Below, piece after piece: positions 19,388-27,923 of a stretch of DNA of 64,000 bases (positions within the stretch are counted from its first letter, which is position 1; each line of letters begins with the position of its first letter). The notes beneath the pieces are model-generated. The model did no database searches. It worked only from the letters and a program-made list of their open reading frames with translations, and was not told the origin of the DNA. This DNA comes from Pseudomonadota bacterium. Lineage in GTDB: Bacteria; Pseudomonadota; Gammaproteobacteria; Xanthomonadales; Xanthomonadaceae. The DNA lies in NCBI GenBank assembly GCA_021821195.1, contig JAKACT010000005.1, positions 62,001 to 126,000 of the forward strand. Direction: 5' to 3'. The position numbers were made by a program, and so were the translations under genes.

Positions 19388-20080
19388 CTAGGCGCGGCCG
19401 CGCTGCGCCTGCTGTTGGACGAGGGTCAGCGCCACGTTATCGCGCAGGTAGGCCGGCTCGATGCGTTCCGCCGCCATGCCCTCGCCGCGCGCGAACGCCG
19501 GCGCCGCCAGCCGCGCCACGTCGGCCGCATGCGGCAGCGCCTGCGCATCGACCGCGGCCAGGCGCCCGTGCAGGCGCAGCTGCAGGGCGCCCTCGGCTGC
19601 GGCGAAACCCGTGCCGGCGCCGTGCCAGCCATCCCCTGCCGGGATCACCGCGACATCCGGCCGCACCACGGTTTCCTGCGCCAGCGCCACCAGCCCATCG
19701 CCCTCGCAGGCAAACGTGCCCAGGTAGACCTCGCCCATGCGCGCGTCGATGGCGGCGATGCGGCGCTCGCCGCCGGCCTGCATGGCCAGCACGGCAAGGG
19801 TGGACACCGGCAGCACCGGCAGGTCCAGCCCCAGCGCGACGCCCTGCGCCAGCGCGATCGCCAGCCGCACGCCGGTGAACGCCCCGGGGCCTCGACCCAC
19901 CGCGATGGCATCCAGCTGCGAACGCGCCACGCCGGCCTCGGCCAGCAGCGCCTGCGCCCACGGCAGCGCCAGTTCGGTATGCCGGCGCGGGGCGACCTCG
20001 AAGCGCTCGAGCACCGCGCCATCGACGTACAGGGCAACCGAGCAGGCCTCGGTGGAGGTTTCGAAAGCAAGCAGTCTCAT
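19388..20080 (-). CDS. tsaB: tRNA threonylcarbamoyladenosine biosynthesis protein TsaB
   Basis: Partner of TsaD, TsaE and TsaC in making t6A at position 37 of ANN-decoding tRNAs; TsaB scaffolds and regulates TsaD. 230 residues of the ASKHA fold with the typical opening LLAFETSTEACSVAL, HTELALPW, and the loop GRGPGAFTGVRLAIALAQG. It lies 3 bp after the helicase gene stop in the same direction and probably belongs to the mrcB-helicase-tsaB transcription unit. Confidence 0.95.
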   Translation of the reverse strand: MRLLAFETSTEACSVALYVDGAVLERFEVAPRRHTELALPWAQALLAEAGVARSQLDAIAVGRGPGAFTGVRLAIALAQGVALGLDLPVLPVSTLAVLAMQAGGERRIAAIDARMGEVYLGTFACEGDGLVALAQETVVRPDVAVIPAGDGWHGAGTGFAAAEGALQLRLHGRLAAVDAQALPHAADVARLAAPAFARGEGMAAERIEPAYLRDNVALTLVQQQAQRGRA

Positions 20081-20083
20081 CGT

Positions 20084-22120
20084 TCAATTATCCGCGAAGA
20101 ACGCCTGCACGGCCTTCACTTCGCGGGTGATGGGCAGCGGCGGCAGCGACTCAAGGAAGGTGCGGCCATAGGATTTGCCGAGCAGGCGCGGGTCGCACAG
20201 CACCAACACGCCGCGGTCGGTCTCGGTGCGGATCAACCGGCCGGCGCCCTGCTTGAGCGCGATCACCGCCTGCGGCAGCTGTTCGTCGCGGAACGGATTG
20301 CCGCCGGCGCGGCGGATCGCGTCCAGCCGCGCCTCGAACACGGGGTCGTCCGGCGCGGCGAACGGCAGTTTGTCGATGACCACCACCGAGAGCGCATCGC
20401 CGGCCACGTCCACCCCTTCGCGGAAGCTGGCGGTGCCCAGCAACACGCCGTTGCCGGATTCGCGGAAGCGCTGCAGCAGCACGTGGCGCGGCTCCGTGCC
20501 CTGCACGAACAGCGGCCAGGGGCCGCCCTGCAGCGCCTCGGCGGCCTCGCGCAGCGCGCGATGCGAGGCGAACAGCAGGAACGCGCGACCGCCGGAGGCC
20601 TCCAGCACCGGCCGCAGCGCATCTAGCATGGCTGCACCGAAATCGCGCGAGGCTGGCTCCGGCAATCCCTTCGGCAGGTAGCACAGCGCCTGCCGGTCCC
20701 AGTCGAACGGGCTGGGTTCAAGCAGCTCGCGGGCGTGTTCGACGCCAAGGCGCTGGGCGACGTGGTCGAAGCGCCCGGCCACCGCCAGCGTCGCCGAAGT
20801 GAACACCCAAGCCGCATTCGACGCCTCGCGATGGGCGCGCAGCGGCGCCGCCACGTCCAGCGGGGTGCGCTGCAGGCGGAAGCCGCGCGGGGTCAGCTCG
20901 TACCAGTGCACCGAGACCGAGTCGGGGGAAGGTGAAACGGGGTCAGGTTCACTTTCCGATGACGTTGGCTTGGCATCGCAAAAAACCGTCCCGGAAAGTG
21001 AACCTGACCCCGTTCCGCCCTCCTCGCCCAGCCAACGCTGCAGCCGGCCCAGCTGGTCCTGCGCGCGCACGTGGCAGGCATCGAAACCGGGCGCGGCCTG
21101 ACGCAACGGCGCCACCGCATCGCGCAGCGCCGTCAGCGACTGCACCAGCGCGTGGAAGGCCGGCTCGATGTCCACTTCGTCCAGCGCCCGCCAGGCGGTG
21201 CCGCGCAGCGGCAGGTTATCCATCGCCGCACGCAGCGCGCGGGTAGCGGCTTCCAGCGCGCGCGCCGGTTCCTGCACCGCGGCCAGTGCACCCGGCACGT
21301 CCTTGCACTCGGACACCGCGTCGCGCGCCAGTTCCACCAGCGGGCGCGCGCCCAGTCCTTCGCCGAAGAACTGCGCAGCCAGCTCCGGCAGCTGGTGGGC
21401 CTCGTCGACGATGAACGCCTGCGCGCCCGGCAGGATCTCGCCGAAGCCTTCCTGCTTCAGGGCCAGGTCGGCCAGCAGCAGGTGGTGGTTGACCACCACC
21501 AGATCGGCCGCCTGCGCGCGCTGGCGCGCCTGCACCACGAAGCAGTCGCTCCAGAACGGACATTCGGTGCCCAGGCAGTTGTCGGCGGTGGAGGTCACCA
21601 GCGGCAGCAGCGGGCTGTCCTCCGCCAGCGATTCCAGCTCCGCCATGTCGCCGCTGCGGGTGCGCCCGCTCCATGCCACCACGCGCTGGAACTGGCTGAT
21701 CTGCTCGCGCGAGGTGAAGCGCGGCTCGCCCTTGGCCTGTTCCATCCGGTAGCGGCACAGATAGTTGGCGCGCCCCTTCAGCAGCGCGGTCTTCAGGCCG
21801 ATCCCGAGCGCGTCGCGCACCCGCGGCAAATCGCGCAGGTAGAGCTGGTCCTGCAGCGCGCGGGTGCCGGTGCTGACGATGGTCTTCATCCCCGACAGCA
21901 GCGCCGGCACCAGATAGGCGTAGGTCTTGCCGGTGCCGGTGCCGGCCTCGGCCAGCAGCACCTCGCGGCGCTCGAACGCATCCGCCACCGCCACCGCCAG
22001 CCGCTGCTGCGCCGGGCGCGGGCGGAAGCCGGGCAGTGCTTGCGCCAGCGCCGATCCTTCGCCCAGCGCGGCGCGCACGGCCCGACCCAGCCGCGAGTCG
22101 GTGGCCACCACCGGGCTCAC
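20084..22120 (-). CDS. DinG/YoaA-type ATP-dependent DNA helicase with in-frame palindromic insert
   Basis: 5'-3' superfamily 2 helicase of the XPD/DinG group, active in repair and replication-fork rescue. 678 residues. Motifs: Walker A in AEAGTGTGKTYAYL (about 57-66), DEAH box in FIVDEAHQLPE, and motif VI near QGAGRLIRTETDRG at the C-terminus. The four-Cys iron-sulfur site is visible as YLCRYRM plus NCLGTECPFWSDC. The start is GTG at 22120, overlapping the mrcB stop (GTGA). Residues about 370-395 are encoded by a palindromic element (20936-21014) that adds a hydrophilic Gly/Ser- and Ser/Glu/Pro-rich loop in frame. YoaA is the closer E. coli relative by length; DinG is the alternative. Confidence 0.92.
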   Translation of the reverse strand: MSPVVATDSRLGRAVRAALGEGSALAQALPGFRPRPAQQRLAVAVADAFERREVLLAEAGTGTGKTYAYLVPALLSGMKTIVSTGTRALQDQLYLRDLPRVRDALGIGLKTALLKGRANYLCRYRMEQAKGEPRFTSREQISQFQRVVAWSGRTRSGDMAELESLAEDSPLLPLVTSTADNCLGTECPFWSDCFVVQARQRAQAADLVVVNHHLLLADLALKQEGFGEILPGAQAFIVDEAHQLPELAAQFFGEGLGARPLVELARDAVSECKDVPGALAAVQEPARALEAATRALRAAMDNLPLRGTAWRALDEVDIEPAFHALVQSLTALRDAVAPLRQAAPGFDACHVRAQDQLGRLQRWLGEEGGTGSGSLSGTVFCDAKPTSSESEPDPVSPSPDSVSVHWYELTPRGFRLQRTPLDVAAPLRAHREASNAAWVFTSATLAVAGRFDHVAQRLGVEHARELLEPSPFDWDRQALCYLPKGLPEPASRDFGAAMLDALRPVLEASGGRAFLLFASHRALREAAEALQGGPWPLFVQGTEPRHVLLQRFRESGNGVLLGTASFREGVDVAGDALSVVVIDKLPFAAPDDPVFEARLDAIRRAGGNPFRDEQLPQAVIALKQGAGRLIRTETDRGVLVLCDPRLLGKSYGRTFLESLPPLPITREVKAVQAFFADN
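20936..21014. repeat. Palindromic element inserted in frame in the DinG-type helicase gene
   Basis: Two perfectly complementary 23-base arms, 20936-20958 and 20992-21014, sharing the core GGGGTCAGGTTCACTTTCC, flank a 33-base centre. Read on the helicase strand, the first arm gives TGSGSLS and the second gives ESEPDPV, with a variable spacer between. The reading frame is kept and no stop is introduced. Related copies lie in hrpA (34214-34265 and 35261-35347). The arms resemble termini that I associate with REP elements mobilised by REP-associated tyrosine transposases (RAYTs), but no such transposase is in the window. Confidence 0.85.
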
Positions 22121-24579
22121 TGCACCGGGCGCGGCGCCGGCGCGTCGGGGGGCGGCAGCTGCTTGGCCGGGTCGCCGCCGCCGAAGAAATCACGGATCGC
22201 CTGGCCGGCGCGCTCCAGCGGGTTCTGCGATCCGTCCGCGGGCGGCAGCGGGTTGCCGAATTCGTCCAGCTCCGGCGGCGGCACGTACGGGCAAGGCTGG
22301 TAGGGCGGCGCGTAGCCGGCCACAAACGGCAGATGGCGCGCACCGGGACAGTCGCCATCGGTGCTCTGCCCGTCCAGCACCCAGCGCCAGTCGACGCCTT
22401 CGCTGGACAGCCGCAGCGGCGCGCTGGGCAGGCGCGCGAACATGTCGGACCATACCCGCATGGCGCCGGTGGCGCCGTACAGGCCGGTGGACTGGTTCTG
22501 GTCGTTGCCCACCCAGGCCACCGCCAGATGGTCGCCGGTATAGCCGGCGAACCAGCTGTCGCGGCCGTCGTTGCTGGTGCCGGTCTTGCCGGCCGCGGAC
22601 AGCCGGCCGAGGCCGTCGCGCACCAGCGCATGGCCGGTGCCCGAGGTCACCGCGTACTGCAGCGCATTGCCGACCAGCCGCGCCGCCACCGCATCGCCCT
22701 TCTGCGCCGGCGGGGCCTCGCTGTCGTAGCGCTTGATGGTGCGCCCCTGCGGATCCAGCACCCCGCGCACCGCATGCAGCGGCTGGATCTCGCCACTGGA
22801 AGCGAGGAACTGGTACAGCTGCGCCATCGCGTACGGGCTCTGGTCGACGGCGCCGAGGATCAACGAAGGCTGCGCTTCGGATTCGATCCCGGCCAGGGTG
22901 CGGATCAGCGCCGCCAGCCGCTGCGGCTGCACCTCCATGCCCAGCCGCACCGTGGCCTGGTTGTAGCTCTGCGCCAGCGCGTCCATCAGGCGCACGTCGC
23001 CGTGGCTGCGGCCATCGGAATTGCCGGGCTTCCACGTGCGGCCGCGGCCAAGGCCGACGGTCACCGGGGCATCGCTGATGATGCTAGCCAGCGACCATTT
23101 ATCCGGCTGCGCCAACGCCAGCAGGTAGACGAAGGGCTTCAGCAGCGAGCCAACCGGGCGCCGCGCATCGACCGCGCGGTTGAAGCCGGGCTCGGTGAAT
23201 TCGCGGCTGCCCACCACCGCCAGCACGTCGCCGTTGTGGACGTCGGTCACCACCAGCCCGGCCTGCAGCGGCGGACGCCCCTTGGTGGATAGCGCCTTCA
23301 GCGTGCGCGCCACCGCGCCTTCGGCGTAGCCCTGCGCGGCGGGCGCCATGCCGGTCATCACCGACAGCCCGGCGCCGGACAACTTGTCGGCCGGGTAGTC
23401 GCGGGCCAGCTGCTTGCGCACCAGGTCCACGTAGGCAGGGAAACGATTGGCGACCAGGTTGCCGGCGTTGGCGGTCACGCCCAGTGGCGCTTTCATCGCG
23501 CGGTGGAATTCGGCGTCGTCGATCAGGCCGGTCTCGTGCATCTCGCCCAGCACGAAATTGCGGCGCTGCAGCGCGCGCTCCGGATTACGCCGCGGGTTGT
23601 ACCAGGACGGCCCCTTGACCATGCCGATCATCAGCGCGACCTGCTCGGACGACAGGTCCTTCAGCTCGCGCCCGAACCAGAATTCGGAAGCCGCCGCTAC
23701 CCCGCGGATGGCCTGCGCGCCGCGCTGGCCCAGGTCGACCTGGTTGAAATAGGCCTCGAGGATGGTGCGCTTGTCGTAGCGCGCCTCCAGCAGCAGCGCG
23801 AATAGGATTTCCTTGACCTTGCGGGTGTAGGTCTGTTCCTTGCCAATGCCGAGCAGGCCGCTGCGCGCCAGCTGCTGGGTCAGGGTGCTGGCGCCCTGGC
23901 GGGTGTCGCCGCCGGACGTCACGTTCACGAAGACCGCGCGCAGCATGCCGCTGAGGTCGATGCCGATGTGGTGGTTGAAGTCGCGGTCCTCGACCGCCTG
24001 CAACCCGGTGACCAGCAGCTCCGGCACCTCCTCGATCCGCACCAGCCGGCGCTCTTCCTGGTTTTGTCCGTACAGGGTGGCGATGCGGGCGGGATCGAGG
24101 CGGGCACTACGCAGGGCGCGCTTGGCCTGGACGTCGCGGATGGCCGCCACCCGGCCGCTGGAGAGGGTCACTTCCAGCACCGCCGGTGCCACCCGCCCGT
24201 CGACGTCGTTGTAGCCGCGGCTGGAAATGCGCCATTGCGCGCCGTTGCGGGCATAACTACCAGCGCGGCGGCCATCGCCATCGCGGTAGGAGGCGGCATC
24301 CAGCTCGGTTTTCAGGGTCTGGGCGTCCATCGCCAAGCCCTGTCGCAGCACCAACGGACGCGCGTACACGCGGGTCGGCACCTGCCAGCGCAGCTTGCCG
24401 AAGCGCTCGCCAACCTGGTGGTTCAGGTACAGCAAGTAGGGGATCAGGAATCCCAGCAGCAGCGCAGCCGCGGCCAGCCCCCAGGCCAGTAGCCGCCGGC
24501 GCCAGCCGGCGCCACCGCCCGCATCGCCACCATCGTCCTCTGCGTACAGTTCGTCTTCTTCGTCTTGGATGCGGGGCAT
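22117..24579 (-). CDS. mrcB: Penicillin-binding protein 1B (bifunctional transglycosylase/transpeptidase)
   Basis: Class A PBP that polymerises and cross-links peptidoglycan. 820 residues from ATG 24579 (MPRIQDEEDELY). Acidic cytoplasmic tail, membrane segment around 26-48, UB2H-like region, and a GT51 transglycosylase with catalytic Glu in QAVEDRDFNHHIGID and GASTLTQQLARS. The transpeptidase has SxxK in VGSLLKPF, SxN in SYNQ and the KTGTS box (AAGKTGTSNDGR). The C-terminal tail is Pro-rich. A TTG further upstream in frame is an unlikely start. The IS30 element sits about 95 bp upstream and may have altered its promoter. It overlaps the downstream helicase gene by 4 bp. Confidence 0.96.
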   Translation of the reverse strand: MPRIQDEEDELYAEDDGGDAGGGAGWRRRLLAWGLAAAALLLGFLIPYLLYLNHQVGERFGKLRWQVPTRVYARPLVLRQGLAMDAQTLKTELDAASYRDGDGRRAGSYARNGAQWRISSRGYNDVDGRVAPAVLEVTLSSGRVAAIRDVQAKRALRSARLDPARIATLYGQNQEERRLVRIEEVPELLVTGLQAVEDRDFNHHIGIDLSGMLRAVFVNVTSGGDTRQGASTLTQQLARSGLLGIGKEQTYTRKVKEILFALLLEARYDKRTILEAYFNQVDLGQRGAQAIRGVAAASEFWFGRELKDLSSEQVALMIGMVKGPSWYNPRRNPERALQRRNFVLGEMHETGLIDDAEFHRAMKAPLGVTANAGNLVANRFPAYVDLVRKQLARDYPADKLSGAGLSVMTGMAPAAQGYAEGAVARTLKALSTKGRPPLQAGLVVTDVHNGDVLAVVGSREFTEPGFNRAVDARRPVGSLLKPFVYLLALAQPDKWSLASIISDAPVTVGLGRGRTWKPGNSDGRSHGDVRLMDALAQSYNQATVRLGMEVQPQRLAALIRTLAGIESEAQPSLILGAVDQSPYAMAQLYQFLASSGEIQPLHAVRGVLDPQGRTIKRYDSEAPPAQKGDAVAARLVGNALQYAVTSGTGHALVRDGLGRLSAAGKTGTSNDGRDSWFAGYTGDHLAVAWVGNDQNQSTGLYGATGAMRVWSDMFARLPSAPLRLSSEGVDWRWVLDGQSTDGDCPGARHLPFVAGYAPPYQPCPYVPPPELDEFGNPLPPADGSQNPLERAGQAIRDFFGGGDPAKQLPPPDAPAPRPVQ

Positions 24580-24672
24580 TGGCTGGCGGTCGGCCGCTGG
24601 ATGCGACAATGGCGTTGCCCCGAGTCTAGCGCAGCCGCCCGTGCGGCCATGTGCGGGTTTCCCCGGGCGGTT

Positions 24673-25756
24673 TCAATATCCACGTGCAACATGATCAATG
24701 AATCGTTTCGGCGCTTGCTTCAGCGAGCCGCAGATGGTCGTTGTAGACCTCCAGCGGGGTGCGGAATTGGTGACGCTTTCGCGGTCGCGTGTTGAGGCTG
24801 AGGGCGATCTGGTTGAGCTCGTCCTGGCTGTAGACCGACAGGTCGGTGCCCTTGGGCAGGTACTGTCGAAGCAGGCCGTTGGTGTTCTCGTTGCTGCCGC
24901 GCTGCCATGGACTGTGCGGGTCGGCGAAGTACACCTGCACACCCGTGCGCAAGGTCAGCGCGTCGTGATAGCTCATCTCCTTGCCTTGGTCGTAGGTAAG
25001 TGTCTTGCGCAGGGCCTCAGGAATGCTCTTGAGGGCTTTGCCGAAACTCTCCAGTGCGTCGGCGGCGCTGGCGCTGCTCATCTTGGCCAACACCACGAAG
25101 CCGCTGGTGCGTTCGACCAACGTGCCGACGGAAGAGCGGTTGCCTGCCCCCTTGATGAGGTCGCCCTCCCAGTGGCCAGGAATCAGGCGATCCTCGACCT
25201 CCGGCGGCCGCACGTGGATGCTTTGCATATCGGGGATCTGGCCGCGCCGATCCGTCCCGCGCGTGCGCGGCTTGCGGGTGCTGCGGCCCTGGCGCAGGCA
25301 GCCGATCAGTTCCTTGCGCAGCTCGCCGCGAGGCACCAGGTACACCGCGGTGTAGATCGTTTCGTGGGACACCCGGTAACTCGCTGCGTCAGGAAAGGCT
25401 TTCGTCAGTATCCCGGCGATCTGTTCGGGCGACCAGCGCGCCCGCAACAGGGCCTGCACGGTTTCCCACAGCGCGGGGTCGGCCAGTTTTCGCGTCACAC
25501 GCGGCTTGCTCCGGCACTGCCGGCTGCGCTGATGCGCCACCTGCGCCTTGTAGCTCGCCGGATCGGCGATTGCCCGGCGGCACTCGCGACTGATCGTGCT
25601 TGCCGCGCGGCCCAGCGACCGGCCGATGGCACGCAGGCTGTCGCCCGCTTCCAGGCGCCGCTGAATCTCCACTCGCTCTTCCAGGGTCAGTTCGTTGTAC
25701 GTTCTCATCGCAACAGCCTATGTCAGAATCGGCAAGGTGTTGCACGTGGAGTTTGA
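24673..25756. mobile_element. IS30-family insertion sequence
   Basis: A complete element of about 1.08 kb holding one intact transposase gene. Its ends are inverted: TCCACGTGCAACA at 24679-24691 and its complement at 25738-25750, extendable to 19 bases with two mismatches if the flanking TCAA/TTGA is included. No clear short target duplication is visible next to either end. It lies between divergent mrcB and the glycosyltransferase gene, in what should be a promoter region. The intact ORF suggests recent arrival. Confidence 0.9.
24695..25708 (-). CDS. IS30-family transposase
   Basis: DDE transposase of 337 residues. N-terminal helix-turn-helix region (MRTYNELTLEERVEIQRRLE, LRAIGRSLGRAASTISREC), typical of IS30, followed by the RNase H-like catalytic core: first Asp in PGHWEGDLIKG, second Asp in LTYDQGKEMSYH, and the Glu in SPWQRGSNENTNGLLRQYLP. 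Length and motifs agree with active IS30 members and no frameshift is seen. It starts at ATG 25708, about 40 bases inside the right end. Confidence 0.97.
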   Translation of the reverse strand: MRTYNELTLEERVEIQRRLEAGDSLRAIGRSLGRAASTISRECRRAIADPASYKAQVAHQRSRQCRSKPRVTRKLADPALWETVQALLRARWSPEQIAGILTKAFPDAASYRVSHETIYTAVYLVPRGELRKELIGCLRQGRSTRKPRTRGTDRRGQIPDMQSIHVRPPEVEDRLIPGHWEGDLIKGAGNRSSVGTLVERTSGFVVLAKMSSASAADALESFGKALKSIPEALRKTLTYDQGKEMSYHDALTLRTGVQVYFADPHSPWQRGSNENTNGLLRQYLPKGTDLSVYSQDELNQIALSLNTRPRKRHQFRTPLEVYNDHLRLAEASAETIH

Positions 25757-25790
25757 GACGGCCCCGATTCTTGTGCAGGAGTCCAGCCGC

Positions 25791-27881
25791 ATGCCCGTCC
25801 CCGTCGAAGCGCGCTTCTGGATCCTGCGCGCGCTTGGCCTGTGGCGACGCGGCTGGGCCAGCCTGCGCACGCGCGGACTGGGCGCCACCTGGCGCCGGCT
25901 AGCGCTGCAGTTCCGTCGCGCGCCGGCCAGCGCCGCCGCGCTGTACTTGCCGCCGGCGGCGCCGTTCGCGCCGTTCGCGCTGCCAACCGCGGGAACACCG
26001 CGGGCCAGCATCGTGATCCCGGTGTACGGCGCGTTCGCGCACACGCTGGCCTGCCTGCGCGCGATCGCCACGCATCCGCCGCTTGCTCCATTCGAGGTGG
26101 TCGTGGTGGACGACGCCTCGCCCGATGATTCGCTGGAAAGGCTGCGCGCCATCGGCGGCCTGCGCGTGCACGCGCGGCCGGTCAACGGCGGCTTCATCGC
26201 CGCCTGCAACGACGGCGCGGCGCTGGCGCGGGGCGAATACCTGGTGTTCCTGAACAACGACACCGTGCCGCAACCGGGCTGGCTGGACGCGCTGCTTGCC
26301 ACCTTCGACACGGTGGCGGACGCCGGGCTGGTGGGCGCCAGGCTGGTCTATCCGGACGGCCGCCTGCAGGAAGCCGGTGGGGTGGTGTTCGCCGACGGCA
26401 GCGGCTGGAACTACGGCCGCCATGACGATCCCGGCGGCTGCCGCTACGGCTACCTGCGCGACGCCGACTACCTCAGCGGGGCGGCCATCGCGATCCCGCG
26501 CGCGCTGTTCCAGCGGCTGGGCGGCTTCGATGCGCGCTATGCGCCGGCCTATTACGAAGACACCGACCTTGCCTTCGCGGTGCGCGCCGCGGGCCTGCGC
26601 ACGCTGTACCAGCCGGCGGCGACGGTGGTCCACGACGAAGGCACGAGCTCCGGCACCGACACCGCCAGCGGCCCGAAGGCGGCGCAGGTGCGCAACCAGC
26701 AGGTCTTCGCCGACAAATGGCGCGACGCGCTGCGAGGCCAGCTGCCGGCCGGCACCGAACCGACACCCGCGTTGCTGCATCGCGGCCAGAGGCAGGTGCT
26801 GGTCATCGACGCGCTCACCCCGCAGCCGGACCGCGACTCCGGCTCGCTGCGGCTGGTGGAACTGATGCGCCTGCTGATCGAGGAAGGCGCGCACGTGGTG
26901 TTCCTGCCCGCCATCGGCAAGCCGGACGGCGCCTACACCCGCGCACTGCAGGCGCTGGGCGTCGAGTGCTGGCATGCGCCCGAAGCGGCGCGACTGCCGG
27001 CTTGGCTGCGCGAGCACGGGCCGCGTTTCCATGCGGCGATGGTCAGCCGCCACTACGTCGCCCGCGAATGCTTCCCGCTGCTGCGCCGGCACGCGCCGCA
27101 GGCGCGGCTGCTGTTCGACACCGTCGACCTGCACTACCTGCGCGAACGCCGCGCCGCCGAACTGACCGGCGACGCCGCTGCCCTGCGCGCCGCCAACCGC
27201 ACCCGCGCGCTGGAGCTGGCGCTGGTCCGGGAGGCCGATGCCAGCTTCGTGGTCAGCGCGGTGGAACGGGCGCTGCTGGCGCAGGACGCGCCCGGCGCGC
27301 GCGTCGAGGTCCTGTCCAACCTGCACCGGCCGGCACCGCCCGGCCCCGGCTTCGCCAGCCGGCGCGACCTCCTGTTCGTCGGCGGCTTCCGCCACCCGCC
27401 GAACGTGGATGCGGTGCAATGGTTCGTCGAAGCGGTGTTCCCGCAGCTACGCGCCGCGCGGCCGGACATCGCCTTCCACTGCATCGGTGGCGACGTGCCC
27501 GAGGCGATCGCGCGGCTGGGCGACATCGACGGCGTGCACATCCACGGCCATGTCCCGGACCTACAGCCCTGGCTGGACGGCTGCCGCATCTCGGTGGCGC
27601 CGCTGCGGTTCGGCGCCGGCGTCAAGGGCAAGGTGAACCAGGCGATGGCGCACGGCCTGCCAGTGGTCGCCACCGGCTGCGCGGTGGAAGGCATGCACCT
27701 ACGCGAGGGCGAAGACGTGCTGGTGGCCGACGACGCCGGGGCATTCGCGCAGGCGCTGCTACGGCTATACGACGACGAAGCACTGTGGGGGCGCCTTGCC
27801 ACGCGTGGCCGCGCCAACGTGGCCCGGCATTTTTCCGTGGACGCCGCGCGCGCGGTGGTGCGGGCGCTGTTCCTGGATTGA
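25791..27881 (+). CDS. Two-domain glycosyltransferase (GT2 + GT4-like)
   Basis: About 696 residues from ATG 25791. The N-terminal GT-A domain of family 2 shows SIVIPVYGAFAHTLACLRAI, VVVDDASPDDS and the metal-binding FLNNDTVPQPGW, then YEDTDLAFAVR; the second half is a GT-B domain of the GT4/GT1 type ending in ISVAPLRFGAGVKGKVNQAM with a late Glu (AVEGMHLREGED). Such fusions usually build surface polysaccharide or glycosylate surface structures, often O-antigen or pili; the acceptor here is unknown. The IS30 right end lies about 40 bp upstream, so the original promoter, or a longer N-terminus, could have been displaced. No other polysaccharide genes are adjacent. Confidence 0.85.
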   Translation: MPVPVEARFWILRALGLWRRGWASLRTRGLGATWRRLALQFRRAPASAAALYLPPAAPFAPFALPTAGTPRASIVIPVYGAFAHTLACLRAIATHPPLAPFEVVVVDDASPDDSLERLRAIGGLRVHARPVNGGFIAACNDGAALARGEYLVFLNNDTVPQPGWLDALLATFDTVADAGLVGARLVYPDGRLQEAGGVVFADGSGWNYGRHDDPGGCRYGYLRDADYLSGAAIAIPRALFQRLGGFDARYAPAYYEDTDLAFAVRAAGLRTLYQPAATVVHDEGTSSGTDTASGPKAAQVRNQQVFADKWRDALRGQLPAGTEPTPALLHRGQRQVLVIDALTPQPDRDSGSLRLVELMRLLIEEGAHVVFLPAIGKPDGAYTRALQALGVECWHAPEAARLPAWLREHGPRFHAAMVSRHYVARECFPLLRRHAPQARLLFDTVDLHYLRERRAAELTGDAAALRAANRTRALELALVREADASFVVSAVERALLAQDAPGARVEVLSNLHRPAPPGPGFASRRDLLFVGGFRHPPNVDAVQWFVEAVFPQLRAARPDIAFHCIGGDVPEAIARLGDIDGVHIHGHVPDLQPWLDGCRISVAPLRFGAGVKGKVNQAMAHGLPVVATGCAVEGMHLREGEDVLVADDAGAFAQALLRLYDDEALWGRLATRGRANVARHFSVDAARAVVRALFLD

Positions 27882-27923
27882 GGCAGGCCCAGCGGCCGGC
27901 GTCGCAAAGCAACCGTCGCGCTG

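Noticed and set aside
20936-21014. Bidirectional terminator or sequencing artefact in the helicase gene
   Set aside because: The frame is open through it, two related copies occur in hrpA in the same frame, and there is no T-run.
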